64,000 nucleotides of DNA from Hormiphora californensis (Eukaryota; Ctenophora; Tentaculata; Cydippida; Pleurobrachiidae): positions 1,856,335-1,920,334 of the forward strand of contig CM035350.1 of the NCBI GenBank assembly GCA_020137815.1, in the 5' to 3' direction. Of the stretch, positions 1-10,404 are shown one piece after another. Below the pieces are notes generated by a model. That model did not search any database and was not told the DNA's origin. It worked only from the letters and a program-made list of their open reading frames with translations. Numbering within the stretch: position 1 is the first letter of the stretch; the number at the start of each line of letters is the position of its first letter. A program made the translations under genes and the position numbers.

Positions 1-343
1 AGAGCACCAGCGTGGTTGATAGTGGGAATGTTACTGCCCTCAACCTCATTCATCTCAGGGTAGGATTGGGCTGTTATGTTACCCAGGAAGTACTGCTGTT
101 TGAGCAAAACCTTCCGGTCCTTAGGATCTCGCTCTTCGTGGAATTGCTTCACGTAGCTCCCGTGGCAAACCTCATAAACCCAGTAGGAATCTACTCGGTA
201 GGAACATGCCTTTTCCCCCTCTAAAAGACCTGATAATCTCACGGGCAGATGAAGTTGAACTCCCAATAGAGGGTACTTCCTGTTCGATCGGTTTTGGAAG
301 CTGACAAACATATTCTTCATTGTTAGCAGTACGCATTTTTAAT
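1..343 (-). CDS. ERLEC1: Endoplasmic reticulum lectin 1 (ERLEC1/XTP3-B), partial, runs off the window
   Basis: Read on the minus strand, this exon gives a segment with EEYVCQLPKP, then CSYRVDSYWVYEVCHG, VKQFHEE and FLGN. That is the first MRH (mannose-6-phosphate-receptor homology) domain of ERLEC1, an ER-lumen lectin that recognises trimmed N-glycans and passes misfolded glycoproteins to the HRD1/SEL1L degradation complex. The exon appears to begin after an AG acceptor near 343 and continues past base 1, so most of the gene lies outside. Reading frame breaks once: REII.. is in one frame and KACSYR.. in the next, requiring one base to be skipped between about 212 and 232. The stretch contains GGGGG and AAAA runs (reading direction), so a homopolymer miscount is possible. 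The alternative MRH family member OS-9 fits less well, because the CSYRxxSYW spacing is that of ERLEC1. Confidence 0.82.
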
Positions 344-467
344 CTGCGTTTTATCGCTACTGAAATCGTTAATAGGATCGCCCCATACCACATCAAAATG
401 GATTGAATCGTCAAAACTATCGAAGGCTGCAAAGGTGCCAAGGAGAACAGAAAGAAAGAATATCATA

Positions 468-879
468 TCAGGAAGGAGATGAGTACAGAACTTCAATTGT
501 TAACGAGCAGCCAAAGCAGGTCACGTATCGTTCCAAAAGGTCTACGTCGGCCTGTGATAAAACATATTCCTCCTGGCACCTGCAACAGTAGAAATAATTT
601 CCCTCTTCATCCCGGTCAAAGTCTCCTATAAAAACACTGTCAGTGACAGCAACAGTTTGAAGGGTATTAAAGGTAAGGCGCGAATCATAAGCCTTTCGCT
701 TTTCTGGCGATCCCAGGATCTCCCAGGCTTTTGACACGTTGAAAAACTCGACTTCAGCGCCAGTTACTTTGTCGGGGTGACTCATTAGGGCAAGTTTATG
801 GTACGCCTTTCTGATTAGAGTCAATGGAGGCGTCTTGAGGAACGTCTAGAATGTCATAATATGTGCATCGTTGCTCCAT
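468..879 (-). CDS. DNAJC24: DnaJ/CSL zinc-finger protein DNAJC24 (DPH4), one-base frame break
   Basis: J-domain co-chaperone required for the first step of diphthamide synthesis on elongation factor 2; the CSL zinc finger also carries iron for the DPH1/DPH2 enzyme. The ATG at 879 opens MEQRCTYYDILDVPQDAS. The rest of the J domain (IRKAYHKLALMSHPDK, with the HPD catalytic triad) and a C-terminal CSL finger (CCRC ... CFGC, one CxC plus one CxxC) lie in the +1 frame, open from 824 to the stop at 468. Skipping one base at about 822 gives the usual J-domain spacing (DAS, three residues, IRKAY). Total length would be about 136 residues, near the family's usual size. It is intronless here and divergent from DDB1, so the two probably share the 880-1516 promoter interval. 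It could be a sequence error or a recent null allele. Confidence 0.85.
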
Positions 880-1516
880 TTCCCTGATTTTAAGGCGGAT
901 TTTGTTACAAAAACTCAGATTTTCTTTTCTGAAAAAAAATCGTTGGAAAAAGGGTCAAAATTTTCTTCAAACATTATAAAAATAACCGCGCCGCGCAAAT
1001 TGCAGCGTTAAATTGTCAAAGTTTAGCCGCGGCGTGTTTATGCGTCGTGATTTAATCGAGTCGAGCGCCGCGCGGTTGGGCAAAAAAATTCGTTTCGGGC
1101 GCGACCTGCGGATCGGAAAAACGAGAGATTTTCGTTTTCGCCTTTCGGACTTCGGTCGAAACAGTCACAACCTCGAACCTGGCCAACCACCGGGAGCCAC
1201 TCGCCAGGCTTAAATGAATCTCATTGTGTATTCAATGTTAAGGACCGAGCTTACCTTTGCACGATCGAAAGTTATTACTTTTTGGAATCCGACAAGATCC
1301 AGGCCCCACCGCGAGCTGTCAGCTAAGAAACCCTCGGCTACAGCCACCAAAAAGCTTAGATATTTTAGTATTGAACTTAAGCTATTTCCCTAATCGATTT
1401 CAGATGTAGATTCGGGGCTGTTAATGATATGTATTTTATTTGATAGTTGACACTAAACTTCTAGGGGGCCGGGACTTTTCTCACATGTACCATTATTTCC
1501 ACATTTAGGCCTCAAT
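880..1516. promoter_or_regulatory. Divergent promoter interval between DPH4 and DDB1
   Basis: No coding content is seen. The interval separates the DPH4 start (879, minus) from the DDB1 start (1517, plus). At 980-996 the minus strand reads GCGCGGCGCGGTTATTT, about 100 bp upstream of the DPH4 ATG. Nearly the same module occurs upstream of BRD8 at 41672-41687. The 1000-1180 stretch is rich in CG dinucleotides (GCCGCGGCG, GAGCGCCGCGCG). Promoter function is inferred from position and the repeated motif; no initiator or TATA box is evident. Confidence 0.5.
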
Positions 1517-4500
1517 ATGACGGACATGGAGGACAATGACAAAGCCCTCAATGAACGGAAGCCCGAGGCTAAAGCAACCCCCTACATGTATGTTGTTACT
1601 GCACAGAAAGCTACCGCCACTAACGTCGCCATTACAGCTAATTTCACCGGACCAGACGATCTCAATTTAATACTGGCCAAGAACACTAAAGTTGAGATTC
1701 ACATCGTTTCCCCCGAGGGTCTTAGACACTACATGGACCTGGACATAAATGGGTGTGTGACATGCCTTCAGAGTTTTCGTCCCAAGGGAGAGAGTTGTGA
1801 TTTGGTGTTCGTTTTGACGAAACGGTATCACGTGTTTATTATTCAGTACAAGGACAAGGAACTGATAACACGAACATATGGCATGGTTGAGGATAGCATT
1901 GGTAAACCAACCGACATTGGTGGAATCGGTTTAGTGGATCCTGACTGTAAACTTATTGGTTTGAGGTTATACGAGGGCTTACTGAAGATCATACCACTAG
2001 ACTCTGTGAAACAGAAGGATCCCAAAGAACTGAAATCATTGAACATCAGAATAGAGGAGCTGAATATTATCGATATTAAGTTCTTGGAGGGGTGTAAAGC
2101 TCCCACAATAGCCTACATCTATCAAACACAAAAGGGAACCCGCCACATAAAAACATTTGAGGTATCTTATGCCAATAAGGAATTCATGAAGGGTCCCTGG
2201 AAGTTGACAAACGTTGAAGCAAACGCCAACCTCATAATCCCAGTCCGAGGTCCCCTGTACGGTGCGATAGTTATTGGTCTCAGCACTGTATCCTACTGTA
2301 AATCAGATACCTTCTTCTCTGCCTCTCCCATTGTACTCAAGGACTGTGTCATTACCACTCACTGTGTTATTGATAGCCACCGGTACCTGTGTGCGGATGA
2401 GCGAGGTCGTCTGTTTGTTCTGACCCTAGTGACAGATGGTGATGATAATGTTACTGATATTCAGATGATACTGATAGGGGAGACCACCATCGCCTCCTGC
2501 CTCGCGTATCTGGACAACTCTGTTGTGTATGTGGGTAGTGCCCAGGGTGACAGTCAGCTGATTAAGATCAACCCCATCAGGAATACTGCAGTAGGTGCGG
2601 GGTGGACGGAGGAGCATCTAACTGTCCTAGAGACATACCCTAATCTAGGGTCTATCCTTGACATGTGCATTGTTGATGCAGACAAACAACCACAACTTGT
2701 TACCTGTTCAGGTCGTGATAAGGAGGGTTCACTGAGAATAGTTCGGTGTGGTATTGGCATTCAGGAGCTGGCTTCAATCGATATTCCTGGGATAAAGGGT
2801 ATTTGGCCCGTTAGCATCAAACAGGGCGGTATAACAGGACAGGATAACGCCCTAGTTGTCACCTTCATGGGTTACACCAGAATGTTGTATTTCGATGGGG
2901 AGGAGGTGGAGGAGGTGGAGAGTCGGGCACTGCTTTCCAACCAACAGACCCTGTATAGTGGTATGACGGCTAGTGGTCAGATAATCCAAGTTTGCTCCTC
3001 CCGGATCACCCTGATTGACGCCCAGACTCTGGGGACGGTAGCAGAGTGGCACCCTCCAGAGAGGATCGATCATGTGGGGTGTAACAGAACACAGTGTGTC
3101 GTCTCCACCGGTAACAGGATCTGCTACTTTGATGTGGGTAATGGGGCCATAACTCAGCTGTCTACCACGGAGCTGAGCCATGATGTTGCGTGTATTGATG
3201 TCACTCCTCTGGAGGGTGATAAGAGTTTGTATTGTGCCCTGGCGTGTTGGGTAGATGGATCCATCAAGGTGTACTCTCTACCTGATTTCCAGGAGCTACA
3301 CTCCCACGAGCTGGGTGGTGAGGTGGTCGTCAAATCTGTTCTCATGTGTCCATTTGACGGGAGTTCCTACCTCCTAGCTACCCTTGGAGACGGCTCACTC
3401 TTCTATTGTGACATTGACCCTGAGACGGGGAAACTTAGTAAGAAGAAGAAGATTGCTCTGGGAATCCACTCAACCTCTCTCCGACTATTCCACGCATTTG
3501 AAGCTAACCACGTCTTTGCCTGCTCCGACCGTCCTACTGTTATCTACAGCAACTCCAATAAGCTTGTGTTCAGTACAGTTAACATGACTGATATAAACCA
3601 CATGTGCCCCTTGAACACCAGCGCTTACCCGGGCGCACTAGCTCTGGCAAGTTCCTCAGGACTGTGTGTGGGAAGTGTTGCTGCGATTCAGAAACTCCAC
3701 ATTCAGACTGTGCCCATGGGGGAGACACCAAAGAAGATCGCTCACCAGGAGAGCACCAGCACATATGGGATAATAACACTACGAAGTAACACCGTCACTG
3801 CCCCCAGCGTGTGTACCCTGTGTCCCAATGTCTCTGATAGTGTGGACGGGAACGGTGTTGAAGCAGCCTCATCTTCAGCTGTCACCCCAGGAGCCAAGGT
3901 GAGCAAGAAGGAGGCAGCAGCTACCTCAACTGAGGTTCACAGTCTCGTTGTAATGGACAAGAAGACGTATGAAGTGTTACATGTACACAGGTTCCCACCT
4001 ACTGAGTGGGCTCTCTCTATCTACAGTTATACTCACGGGAACACTGAGTACTTTGTAGTTGGGACAGGGTACCTGAATGAAGATGAGAGTGAGCCTAAAG
4101 TGGGTAGATTACTGGTGTTCAGGTGGGATGGTACCTACCTGAGACAGGTAGCAGGGACTGAGGTAATGGGCGCTGTCAACTGTGTTACTGAGGTGTGTGG
4201 TAAGATCCTGGCGGGGGTGAACAACAAGGTCACTGTGTTTGAGTTTAAAGAGGACGAGGGGTTGAAGGTGGAGTGCAAGTATCACAACACCCTCATGGCT
4301 CTGTATCTGAGGGCCAGGGGTCGGTTTATCCTGGTGGGGGATCTCCTCCGCTCCATGGCGTTATTAGTGTATCGTCAGCTAGAGGGCAGGTTAGAGGATA
4401 TAGCAAAGGACTACCGGGCTAATTGGATGACCCAGGTCGAGATACTGGATGACGAGACGTTCCTAGGGGCGGAGCATTGTCACAATCTGTTTGTGTGTGT

Positions 4501-4984
4501 GAAGGTTGTGGAGGAGGGAGACAGGAAACTCCTCCCCTTTGTAGGGTTGTTCCATCTGGGGGAGAATGTCAATGTATTTAGAGAGGGCTCCCTGGTCCTC
4601 CAGAACCCATCAGGTGCCCCCTCCCTTGTACACAAAACTGTCCTGTATGGCAGTGCTAACGGTGCAATAGGTATTATCGGTTGTATCGAGAAGGACCTGT
4701 TTGATCTGCTTCACCAACTCCAGGAATCCCTAGCTGCCATCGTCACCAGTATCGGATGTATCCCTCACAGTAAGTGGAGGGAGTTCCAGAATGACCGGCA
4801 AAAATCACCTGCCAGGGGATTTATTGATGGAGATCTGATTGAGAAATTCTTGGACTTGCCCCGGTCAGAGATGAGCAAGATTTGTACCGAGGTGTACTAT
4901 GATTTTGATGGAACTGGTATGAAGAGACAAGGCACTGTTGATGATATGATCAAGTTAATTGAAGACTTAGCTAGAATACATTGA
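1517..4984 (+). CDS. DDB1: Damage-specific DNA-binding protein 1 (DDB1), single exon
   Basis: Adaptor of CUL4 ubiquitin ligases. It links CUL4-RBX1 to DCAF receptors and, with DDB2, recognises UV lesions in chromatin. The 1155-residue open frame matches the family along its length (human 1140). The N-terminus has MYVVTAQKAT and FTGPDDLNLILAKNTKVEI, followed by GPWK, LVTCSGRDKEGSLR and DIPGIKGIWP in the first two propellers, then the C-terminal helical domain with the DGDLIEKFLDL region near residue 1110. Three seven-bladed WD40-like propellers (BPA, BPB, BPC) are expected. A low-complexity insert near residues 775-810 (Ala/Ser rich) replaces a normally short loop. The ATG at 1517 is chosen because it begins a 16-residue acidic leader before the conserved start; a shorter start is possible. 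The gene has no introns, unlike most animal DDB1 genes, and no frame breaks. Confidence 0.97.
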   Translation: MTDMEDNDKALNERKPEAKATPYMYVVTAQKATATNVAITANFTGPDDLNLILAKNTKVEIHIVSPEGLRHYMDLDINGCVTCLQSFRPKGESCDLVFVLTKRYHVFIIQYKDKELITRTYGMVEDSIGKPTDIGGIGLVDPDCKLIGLRLYEGLLKIIPLDSVKQKDPKELKSLNIRIEELNIIDIKFLEGCKAPTIAYIYQTQKGTRHIKTFEVSYANKEFMKGPWKLTNVEANANLIIPVRGPLYGAIVIGLSTVSYCKSDTFFSASPIVLKDCVITTHCVIDSHRYLCADERGRLFVLTLVTDGDDNVTDIQMILIGETTIASCLAYLDNSVVYVGSAQGDSQLIKINPIRNTAVGAGWTEEHLTVLETYPNLGSILDMCIVDADKQPQLVTCSGRDKEGSLRIVRCGIGIQELASIDIPGIKGIWPVSIKQGGITGQDNALVVTFMGYTRMLYFDGEEVEEVESRALLSNQQTLYSGMTASGQIIQVCSSRITLIDAQTLGTVAEWHPPERIDHVGCNRTQCVVSTGNRICYFDVGNGAITQLSTTELSHDVACIDVTPLEGDKSLYCALACWVDGSIKVYSLPDFQELHSHELGGEVVVKSVLMCPFDGSSYLLATLGDGSLFYCDIDPETGKLSKKKKIALGIHSTSLRLFHAFEANHVFACSDRPTVIYSNSNKLVFSTVNMTDINHMCPLNTSAYPGALALASSSGLCVGSVAAIQKLHIQTVPMGETPKKIAHQESTSTYGIITLRSNTVTAPSVCTLCPNVSDSVDGNGVEAASSSAVTPGAKVSKKEAAATSTEVHSLVVMDKKTYEVLHVHRFPPTEWALSIYSYTHGNTEYFVVGTGYLNEDESEPKVGRLLVFRWDGTYLRQVAGTEVMGAVNCVTEVCGKILAGVNNKVTVFEFKEDEGLKVECKYHNTLMALYLRARGRFILVGDLLRSMALLVYRQLEGRLEDIAKDYRANWMTQVEILDDETFLGAEHCHNLFVCVKVVEEGDRKLLPFVGLFHLGENVNVFREGSLVLQNPSGAPSLVHKTVLYGSANGAIGIIGCIEKDLFDLLHQLQESLAAIVTSIGCIPHSKWREFQNDRQKSPARGFIDGDLIEKFLDLPRSEMSKICTEVYYDFDGTGMKRQGTVDDMIKLIEDLARIH

Positions 4985-5363
4985 GGAGAGAGTGAGAGTT
5001 GGTATATTTATAGTTCAGTTTACTGTTTTAGAGTATGAAAGTGAGGAAGAGTTAGAGGGTGACTGAGGAGAAACTGAGAGATATTGATGAGTGGACTGAG
5101 GAGAAAGTGATGAGCGGAAAAAAGGGGTGGTATATTTTTTACTCGTCATATCCAGTGAATTAATAATTTATTTCTTGTTACAAACACACACCGTAATTTA
5201 CAGCCTTTTTATTATCTTCTGTCGTGTCCTGATGTTCCCCCTCTCATATCTCCCCCCCATCTCCCCCTAATCAAAGAAATACCGTCCCCCTTTCTTCCCT
5301 ATCTCACTAATATAATACCCATCATTTCTCCAATCTCCCTCTCTCTCAGCATCGTGACACATC

Positions 5364-7470
5364 ATGACAAGCAAGGCCACTTCAAAAAAGATAACTCTAC
5401 GAGTACCGGAGAGCAGTACACCCACCATAGTCTGCACCACAAGCGCAGTGGATCGGAACAAGAATTTCCAGGATAAAACTAAGATAACTTGCTACCAGAA
5501 CACTTCAGATCCTGACAACCCCAGATTAGCGGGACAGAGAATGCTGCTGATGGATTGTGATGGGATTCAAAGCGTTGGGAAATCTTGGGAGTCAAAGGTA
5601 TAGTTAATGAGATGTTATAAATGTCGGTTAGGGTTATCTAAACACACCATTTTAACTTCATACCAACACCCTTCTACTGCTGGCTAAACACCCTCCTCTA
5701 CTAAACACCCTCCTCTACTAACACCCTCCTCTACTAAACACCCTCCTCTACTAAACACCCTCCTCTACTAAACACCCTCCTCTACTAAACACCCTCCTCT
5801 ACTAAACACCCTCCTCTACTAAACACCCTCCTCTACTAAACACCCTCCCCCCTCTGCTAGGTGTTTGGTACGCAGTACATGGTGGGTGTTCTAGATAAAG
5901 CATCAGGAGAGATGGAGCTCCGACCTGCCAGCATGGTTAATATGAAACCCTACGTAGCGGGCTGGAAGGACGGCACTGAGAAGAATGAGATAGAACTTGG
6001 GTTCGCTGAGAAACATAAGAAGTTAATGATGACGTTCGGAGATAACCGTATTCAACGGACCATTCGAGGTATAATTAGTTGTGTGCGGGGGCATGTTATG
6101 TGGATAAGTTGTGTTGGGGGGTTATTGTTAGTGCAGTTGTACCGTCATCAAAAAGGGAGGGGGACTCTACTTATTATGCAGAATATGGTGTACAATGCGA
6201 GAGCATGTAAATGTGTATAACAACCTCAATTCCCCCAGATCATGTATTAAGCCCTCCCTCCCCTCTCCCTAGGTAAGGACAGGATCAAGGACATGGAGAG
6301 TAGCACGTTGGGTGAGGCTATGCAGGAGGCAGTAGAGTCAGTAGAAGAGTCCGCACTAACCAAAGAGACAGAACTATCTCACAGCACCCTTCTACCTCCC
6401 ATCAACCTGGAGGCAACGGTTAGTTATATCGGGGGTCAGAAGTCCTCTCTTCTAATTCTCACTTGTTCCCCTTACCAGAGGGGACGTCCTGTCCATTTGG
6501 TGAAATTTTAATCAATAATTATAAAAACATTAGATTGGTTACCATGGTAACGCTCTCCACTTCTCCAGGAGCTAGCCGATGTGTTTTGTATCACAGACTT
6601 TATCACAGAGGGTGAGATGTCAGCTCTCCTTCCCTTTACAGAGGTCCTCCGGGAGTGCACCCAGACTCATGTTGATGAGTGGAGGATACAGAAAAAGTAA
6701 GTCTTTCATACCGGGGCCCTTTGGTGGTCGAGCTACCCTTTGAGAATCGTAAAATCTGTGCTTTAGTATCTGACCCGAGGTACCTTCTTGGTTTATTGGT
6801 TACCCAACCCCCTCGGCCCTCCTTCAGGTACCCAGAGTTCGTGTTATCCCGTTTACCTGTTATTATAGAGGATGAGGAGATGGCCAGGTTAAAACTTGCC
6901 CAGCTTCTCTACATCAGTTACATGGTTACCCTGGTAACCATGAAACAGGGACGACTCCGATTCAAACGGGAAGGTTTCCCCAATACTCCCGCAGTGGTAT
7001 GTGAAAGGGTGGTGAACATGGTGCCGGGTTGGGTGGTGTTATGTTTCCTGCCATGTACAGCTGAGTCTTGAAGACCAGTTTCACAGATCAGTATCTTGAT
7101 TAGCATCAACCTACTTCATCTCCTTTATAACCCCCAGGTGATTGATACCCTCTACCGAAAGTACTCCTCTCAAGGCCAGGACGAGAACGGCAAGGTCCGT
7201 ACCTCCATATCAGATCAACAGAGAGCCAAGCTAGTGAACCACATCGCCGCTCTATCCCTCATTATTGACAATTACAGAGTGCCCTATGAGGAGTTATGTA
7301 GGGACACAGCCATTAAACCAAGGCTGCTAGCTGATACATTCAGACAGATGGGGTGTAATTGTAAGAAGTTGAAGAAACAAGATGGGAGTGTGCGGGCAGT
7401 AGCCAGCCTCTCCCTGCCAGTCAAGTTACCTCCTCTTGTGATACGAAAGGGTGGGAAGAAACGGGATTAG
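5364..7470 (+). CDS. POLR1E: RNA polymerase I subunit RPA49 (POLR1E), six exons
   Basis: Subunit of RNA polymerase I that, with RPA34/POLR1G, forms a TFIIF-like module for rRNA initiation and elongation in the nucleolus. Exons read in consistent phase: 5364-5597, 5861-6068, 6273-6418, 6569-6696, 6828-6996 and 7138-7470, giving 405 residues. Exon 2 carries the dimerisation domain signature (YMVGVLDKASGEMELRPAS, then the FGDNRIQR segment). Exons 4-6 carry the tandem winged-helix DNA-binding region (LLPFTEVLREC, LSRLPVIIEDEEMARLKLAQ, DTFRQMGCNCKKLKK). The first intron is almost entirely a 17-bp minisatellite. The intron before exon 4 holds a perfect GTTACCATGGTAAC palindrome at 6538-6551. Spacing from DDB1 is about 380 bp on the same strand. 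Confidence 0.92.
5695..5852. repeat. 17-bp minisatellite filling POLR1E intron 1
   Basis: About nine near-perfect copies of a unit like TAAACACCCTCCTCTAC. They end just before the polypyrimidine tract and AG acceptor at 5860, so the array itself supplies much of the acceptor's pyrimidine run. One early copy is shortened. Confidence 0.9.
6538..6551. promoter_or_regulatory. X-box-like palindrome GTTACCATGGTAAC
   Basis: Perfect 14-base match to the RFX X-box consensus (GTTNCCATGGNAAC) inside POLR1E intron 3. Other close copies are at 13799-13812, 16752-16765, 33992-34005, 34443-34456 and 35985-35998. Whether it binds RFX here is unknown. Confidence 0.4.
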
Positions 7471-7893
7471 TAGTGTATTAAAACAACACTTGATTGCTAA
7501 CGCTTTCACAAACTATTCGACATGGACAGTGTATTGTTTTATCTGAGTCTACGTGTGTGTGTATTGTCTGTTTGTTAGGGATTATTTGGGTGGGTAATTT
7601 ATTGCTTTTATCTAATAACATTTGATGTGTCTTCTCTCCCTGCCCTAATCTCTCCCTGCCTTTTGCCTGTTCATATTACACGAAAACCGAAAACCCAGAC
7701 ATATTAAATGCAGTAGCGACTCCCCCGCTTGATAAACTCCGCCCATGTAAGAACCTCATACAGTAGTACCCCCGATTACTAAACTCTATAATAGTAGTAA
7801 CCTGAAATGAAAGATCAACACAAATCACAGTTAGCATTATTGTATTGGTCCCCTTTCCGAATCAAGTTACTAAAATACCATTGTTTGTAGAGT

Positions 7894-8424
7894 ATGATTG
7901 GTGACAAGGTCTCCACCCTCCCAACGACCCTCCCTAAGAAGACCACCCACCCTGTAGCCCGGGAGCATGCCGATGCCTTGGTGGACGCCACCCTATCCAA
8001 CCAGGACTCAGACAGTCTCCATGACAACTACACCCCGGGTATCCTCTCCATGATAGAGTCCATGGACAGGCCCGTCCTGGTACATCTCCGGGATAAACGC
8101 ACTGTTATTGGGGTTCTATCCTCCATTGATAGCTATGGAAACCTCCTCTTGTCTAACACCGTAGAAAGGGTCTATGCGATGGGGTTCCATGCTGATATAC
8201 CGCGGGGTCTGTACCTGGTTAGGGGGGAGAATGTGGCCCTGGCAGGTGAGATGGGGGATATGTGTTATGAAGATGCAAAGCCACTTGATCAGATCCTCCA
8301 CTGGCAGGAGATGGAGAGGTTAGCGAGGGATGAGAGGAAGAGGAGGGTCAGACAGCTCAGTGCTGAGGCGATCTTTATTACTCCTGACGAGCATACTGCA
8401 CTTGAGGATGATTTCTATCAATAG
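7894..8424 (+). CDS. LSM1: U6 snRNA-associated Sm-like protein LSM1, single exon
   Basis: Ring subunit of the cytoplasmic LSM1-7 complex, which binds 3' ends of deadenylated mRNAs with PAT1 and promotes decapping. The Sm fold starts near residue 50 (PGILSMIESMDRPVLVHLRD). Sm1 has KRTVIGVLSSIDSYGNLLL, and Sm2 has the diagnostic DIPRGLYLVRGENVALAGE. The C-terminal helix that is specific to LSM1 follows (MERLARDERKRRVRQLS). At 176 residues it is longer than human LSM1 (133) because of a 45-residue polar N-terminal extension; an internal start is possible. The last seven codons and stop are the first unit of a downstream tandem array. Confidence 0.93.
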   Translation: MIGDKVSTLPTTLPKKTTHPVAREHADALVDATLSNQDSDSLHDNYTPGILSMIESMDRPVLVHLRDKRTVIGVLSSIDSYGNLLLSNTVERVYAMGFHADIPRGLYLVRGENVALAGEMGDMCYEDAKPLDQILHWQEMERLARDERKRRVRQLSAEAIFITPDEHTALEDDFYQ

Positions 8425-8640
8425 AATAGGAGGAGAACTTGGGGATGATTTCCATACTTAAATAGATGGGGGAGGAGGATGATTTCTATCAATAGAATAG
8501 GGGGAGGACTTGAGGATGATTTCTATCAATAGAAGGGGGGAGGACCTGAGGATGATTTCTATCAATAGAATAGGGGAGGACTTGAGGATGATTTCTATCA
8601 ATAGACCCCCAGGAGGGAGGACTTGAGGATGATTTCTATA
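8404..8640. repeat. Tandem array seeded from the LSM1 stop region
   Basis: A segment like GAGGATGATTTCTATCAATA, which in the gene encodes the C-terminus and stop of LSM1, recurs about five to six times with 36-50 bp spacing and G-rich spacers. The first copy is coding, the rest lie in the 3' UTR or flank. Copies differ in spacer length and by point changes. Confidence 0.85.
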
Positions 8641-9021
8641 GATCGTGCCAGGCGGGAATTTTTATAAACTAAACCTATTTAACTTTAACTTGTGTTTAAT
8701 TTAAAATGAATTCCAATTCATCAATTAAATATTTTAACACTTTTAATGAACTTTTTGCGAGGATTTATAATTTTTCATATAATGTACCTTTTTCAATTAT
8801 TTTTGTATTGGACAGTAAAGCCCTTATTATTGTGTACATCTCTACCTAGTCATAATAACATCACATACCCCCTTCCTTATCTCTCGCCCCACGCCCATCT
8901 GCCACCTTTTCGTTCTTACGTCACACTAATTAACATAACGTTTGATGAAGTAACATCTTTGTGACATGTATCCCTCCCCTCCTAACACTAACATCTCACA
9001 CTAGTTATGGTATGACATGTT

Positions 9022-10404
9022 ATGGTAGCACCGGGCCCAATGGCTGCAGGGGGTAAAATTGAGAACGACCTTCAGTACTTTGTTCCCCTCGGATCCAGTG
9101 TAGCATGTGTCGATCCTTATGGTAAGGGGGGGGGGGGAGTGTGGATACATCTGTTAATGTTGATTAAGTTTATGTTAGCTTATAACAAATATTTTAATAC
9201 CAATCAAACAAGATATTTTGTGTCGGTAAAAACATTCCTATGTATACTATGTTCACTATCCAGGAAACAAGTTCGAGGGGGAGCTCGTTGCTATGGATGA
9301 GCCCTCGGGTATGATAATTATCAAATCAACGGGTACAGACAATATGGAAGACTTGACTGTATTAAACAGAGAACTTCTTAGCGACTTTGAAGTGAAAACA
9401 CCTGCCCCTAAGAACTCAAGTGGTAAGAAACTGTGTTTAGTTGTTCTAACCCTTCTTTACCAGCGGTGAGAGAGGGTTGGGGAAGTGTTAAGTGTCTTTG
9501 TAGGAATTTAGTTTCACATGCAATGAAAATCTTTCGTTCTCCCAAAGTTTAGCAACATTTGTATTCCCCTCTCGGAGGTTCATTCTGTCGAAGTAGGGAA
9601 AGTATAAATTCACCCATCGCCCTATCTTTCTCTATCTCTCCCTTTCTATTCTTATCTCCCACCAGGATCGTTCATGCCAGAGCGAGTAGTGGATGAAAGT
9701 TTGGTACGAAAAGCGATATTGAAGAAAGAGGAGGCCGTGTCAAGGATGGCCCCTAAAGATGTCACTGCCGCGGGACGGGAGCTCTTCAAAGTGATCAACA
9801 AGACGTAAGTGAACGATACATTCTTGAAGTTGTGGCAAATGTTCAACATCAGTGCAGTTGTTATGTAGAACTGGAAGCCCACGATCAGCTCCCCGCCGCG
9901 GCCGCGGGTCTTCCCGCCTTCCAATTGCGTCGGTTGTGTGAAAAGTACACGCAAGGAGCACCACCATGCGGCGCGCGCCTCCACACTCACACTGCTGCAA
10001 AAACCCACCAACTCGCTGTTTGCAGAGAAGTTCTCCAGAATCATGTTATTGTTATCACTCATTATCACTTCCCTCCCAGGTACTCCAATCTGGACTGGCA
10101 GGGTAAGGTTATCAGAGGTCTGGATGGAGATTTTGAGGTCCACCCTCCCTATAAGGAGGACAATGTTATGGGGAAGACTGAGGACGCTGTGGCTAGGATC
10201 CGTAAAGTGGTGAGCATGCTAAGTAGTCACAGAATAGGAGGCTGACGTAAACGCTTCTTGTTTTGGGGATATGTTATTGATTTTATTTTCACACACCTAG
10301 ATGTTGGAACGTTTCTGAATTTTAACACCTTCCCCTCCACCCTCCAGGTCAAGAAGTTTCACGTGGATCTCGCCAAGAAGAGTGAGATAGAGGTGGCAAG
10401 TTAA
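9022..10404 (+). CDS. LSM12: LSM12 homolog, five exons
   Basis: Predicted 194-residue protein with an N-terminal Lsm domain and a C-terminal anticodon-binding-like (AD) domain. In animals LSM12 associates with ataxin-2 and is described in translational control. Exons 9022-9121, 9264-9422, 9666-9804, 10080-10209 and 10348-10404 join in phase. The Lsm part shows VPLGSSVACVDPYGNKFEGE, LVAMDEPSGMIIIKS and VLNRELLSDFEV. The AD part shows AAGRELFKVINKTYSNLDWQ, VHPPYKEDN, GKTEDAVARIRKVVKKFH. The ATG at 9022 is used because it directly precedes the domain; no upstream coding sequence was seen. Exon and intron structure are intact. Confidence 0.9.

Noticed and set aside
1843-3779. Several antisense open frames within DDB1
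   Set aside because: Shadows of a strongly conserved coding frame.
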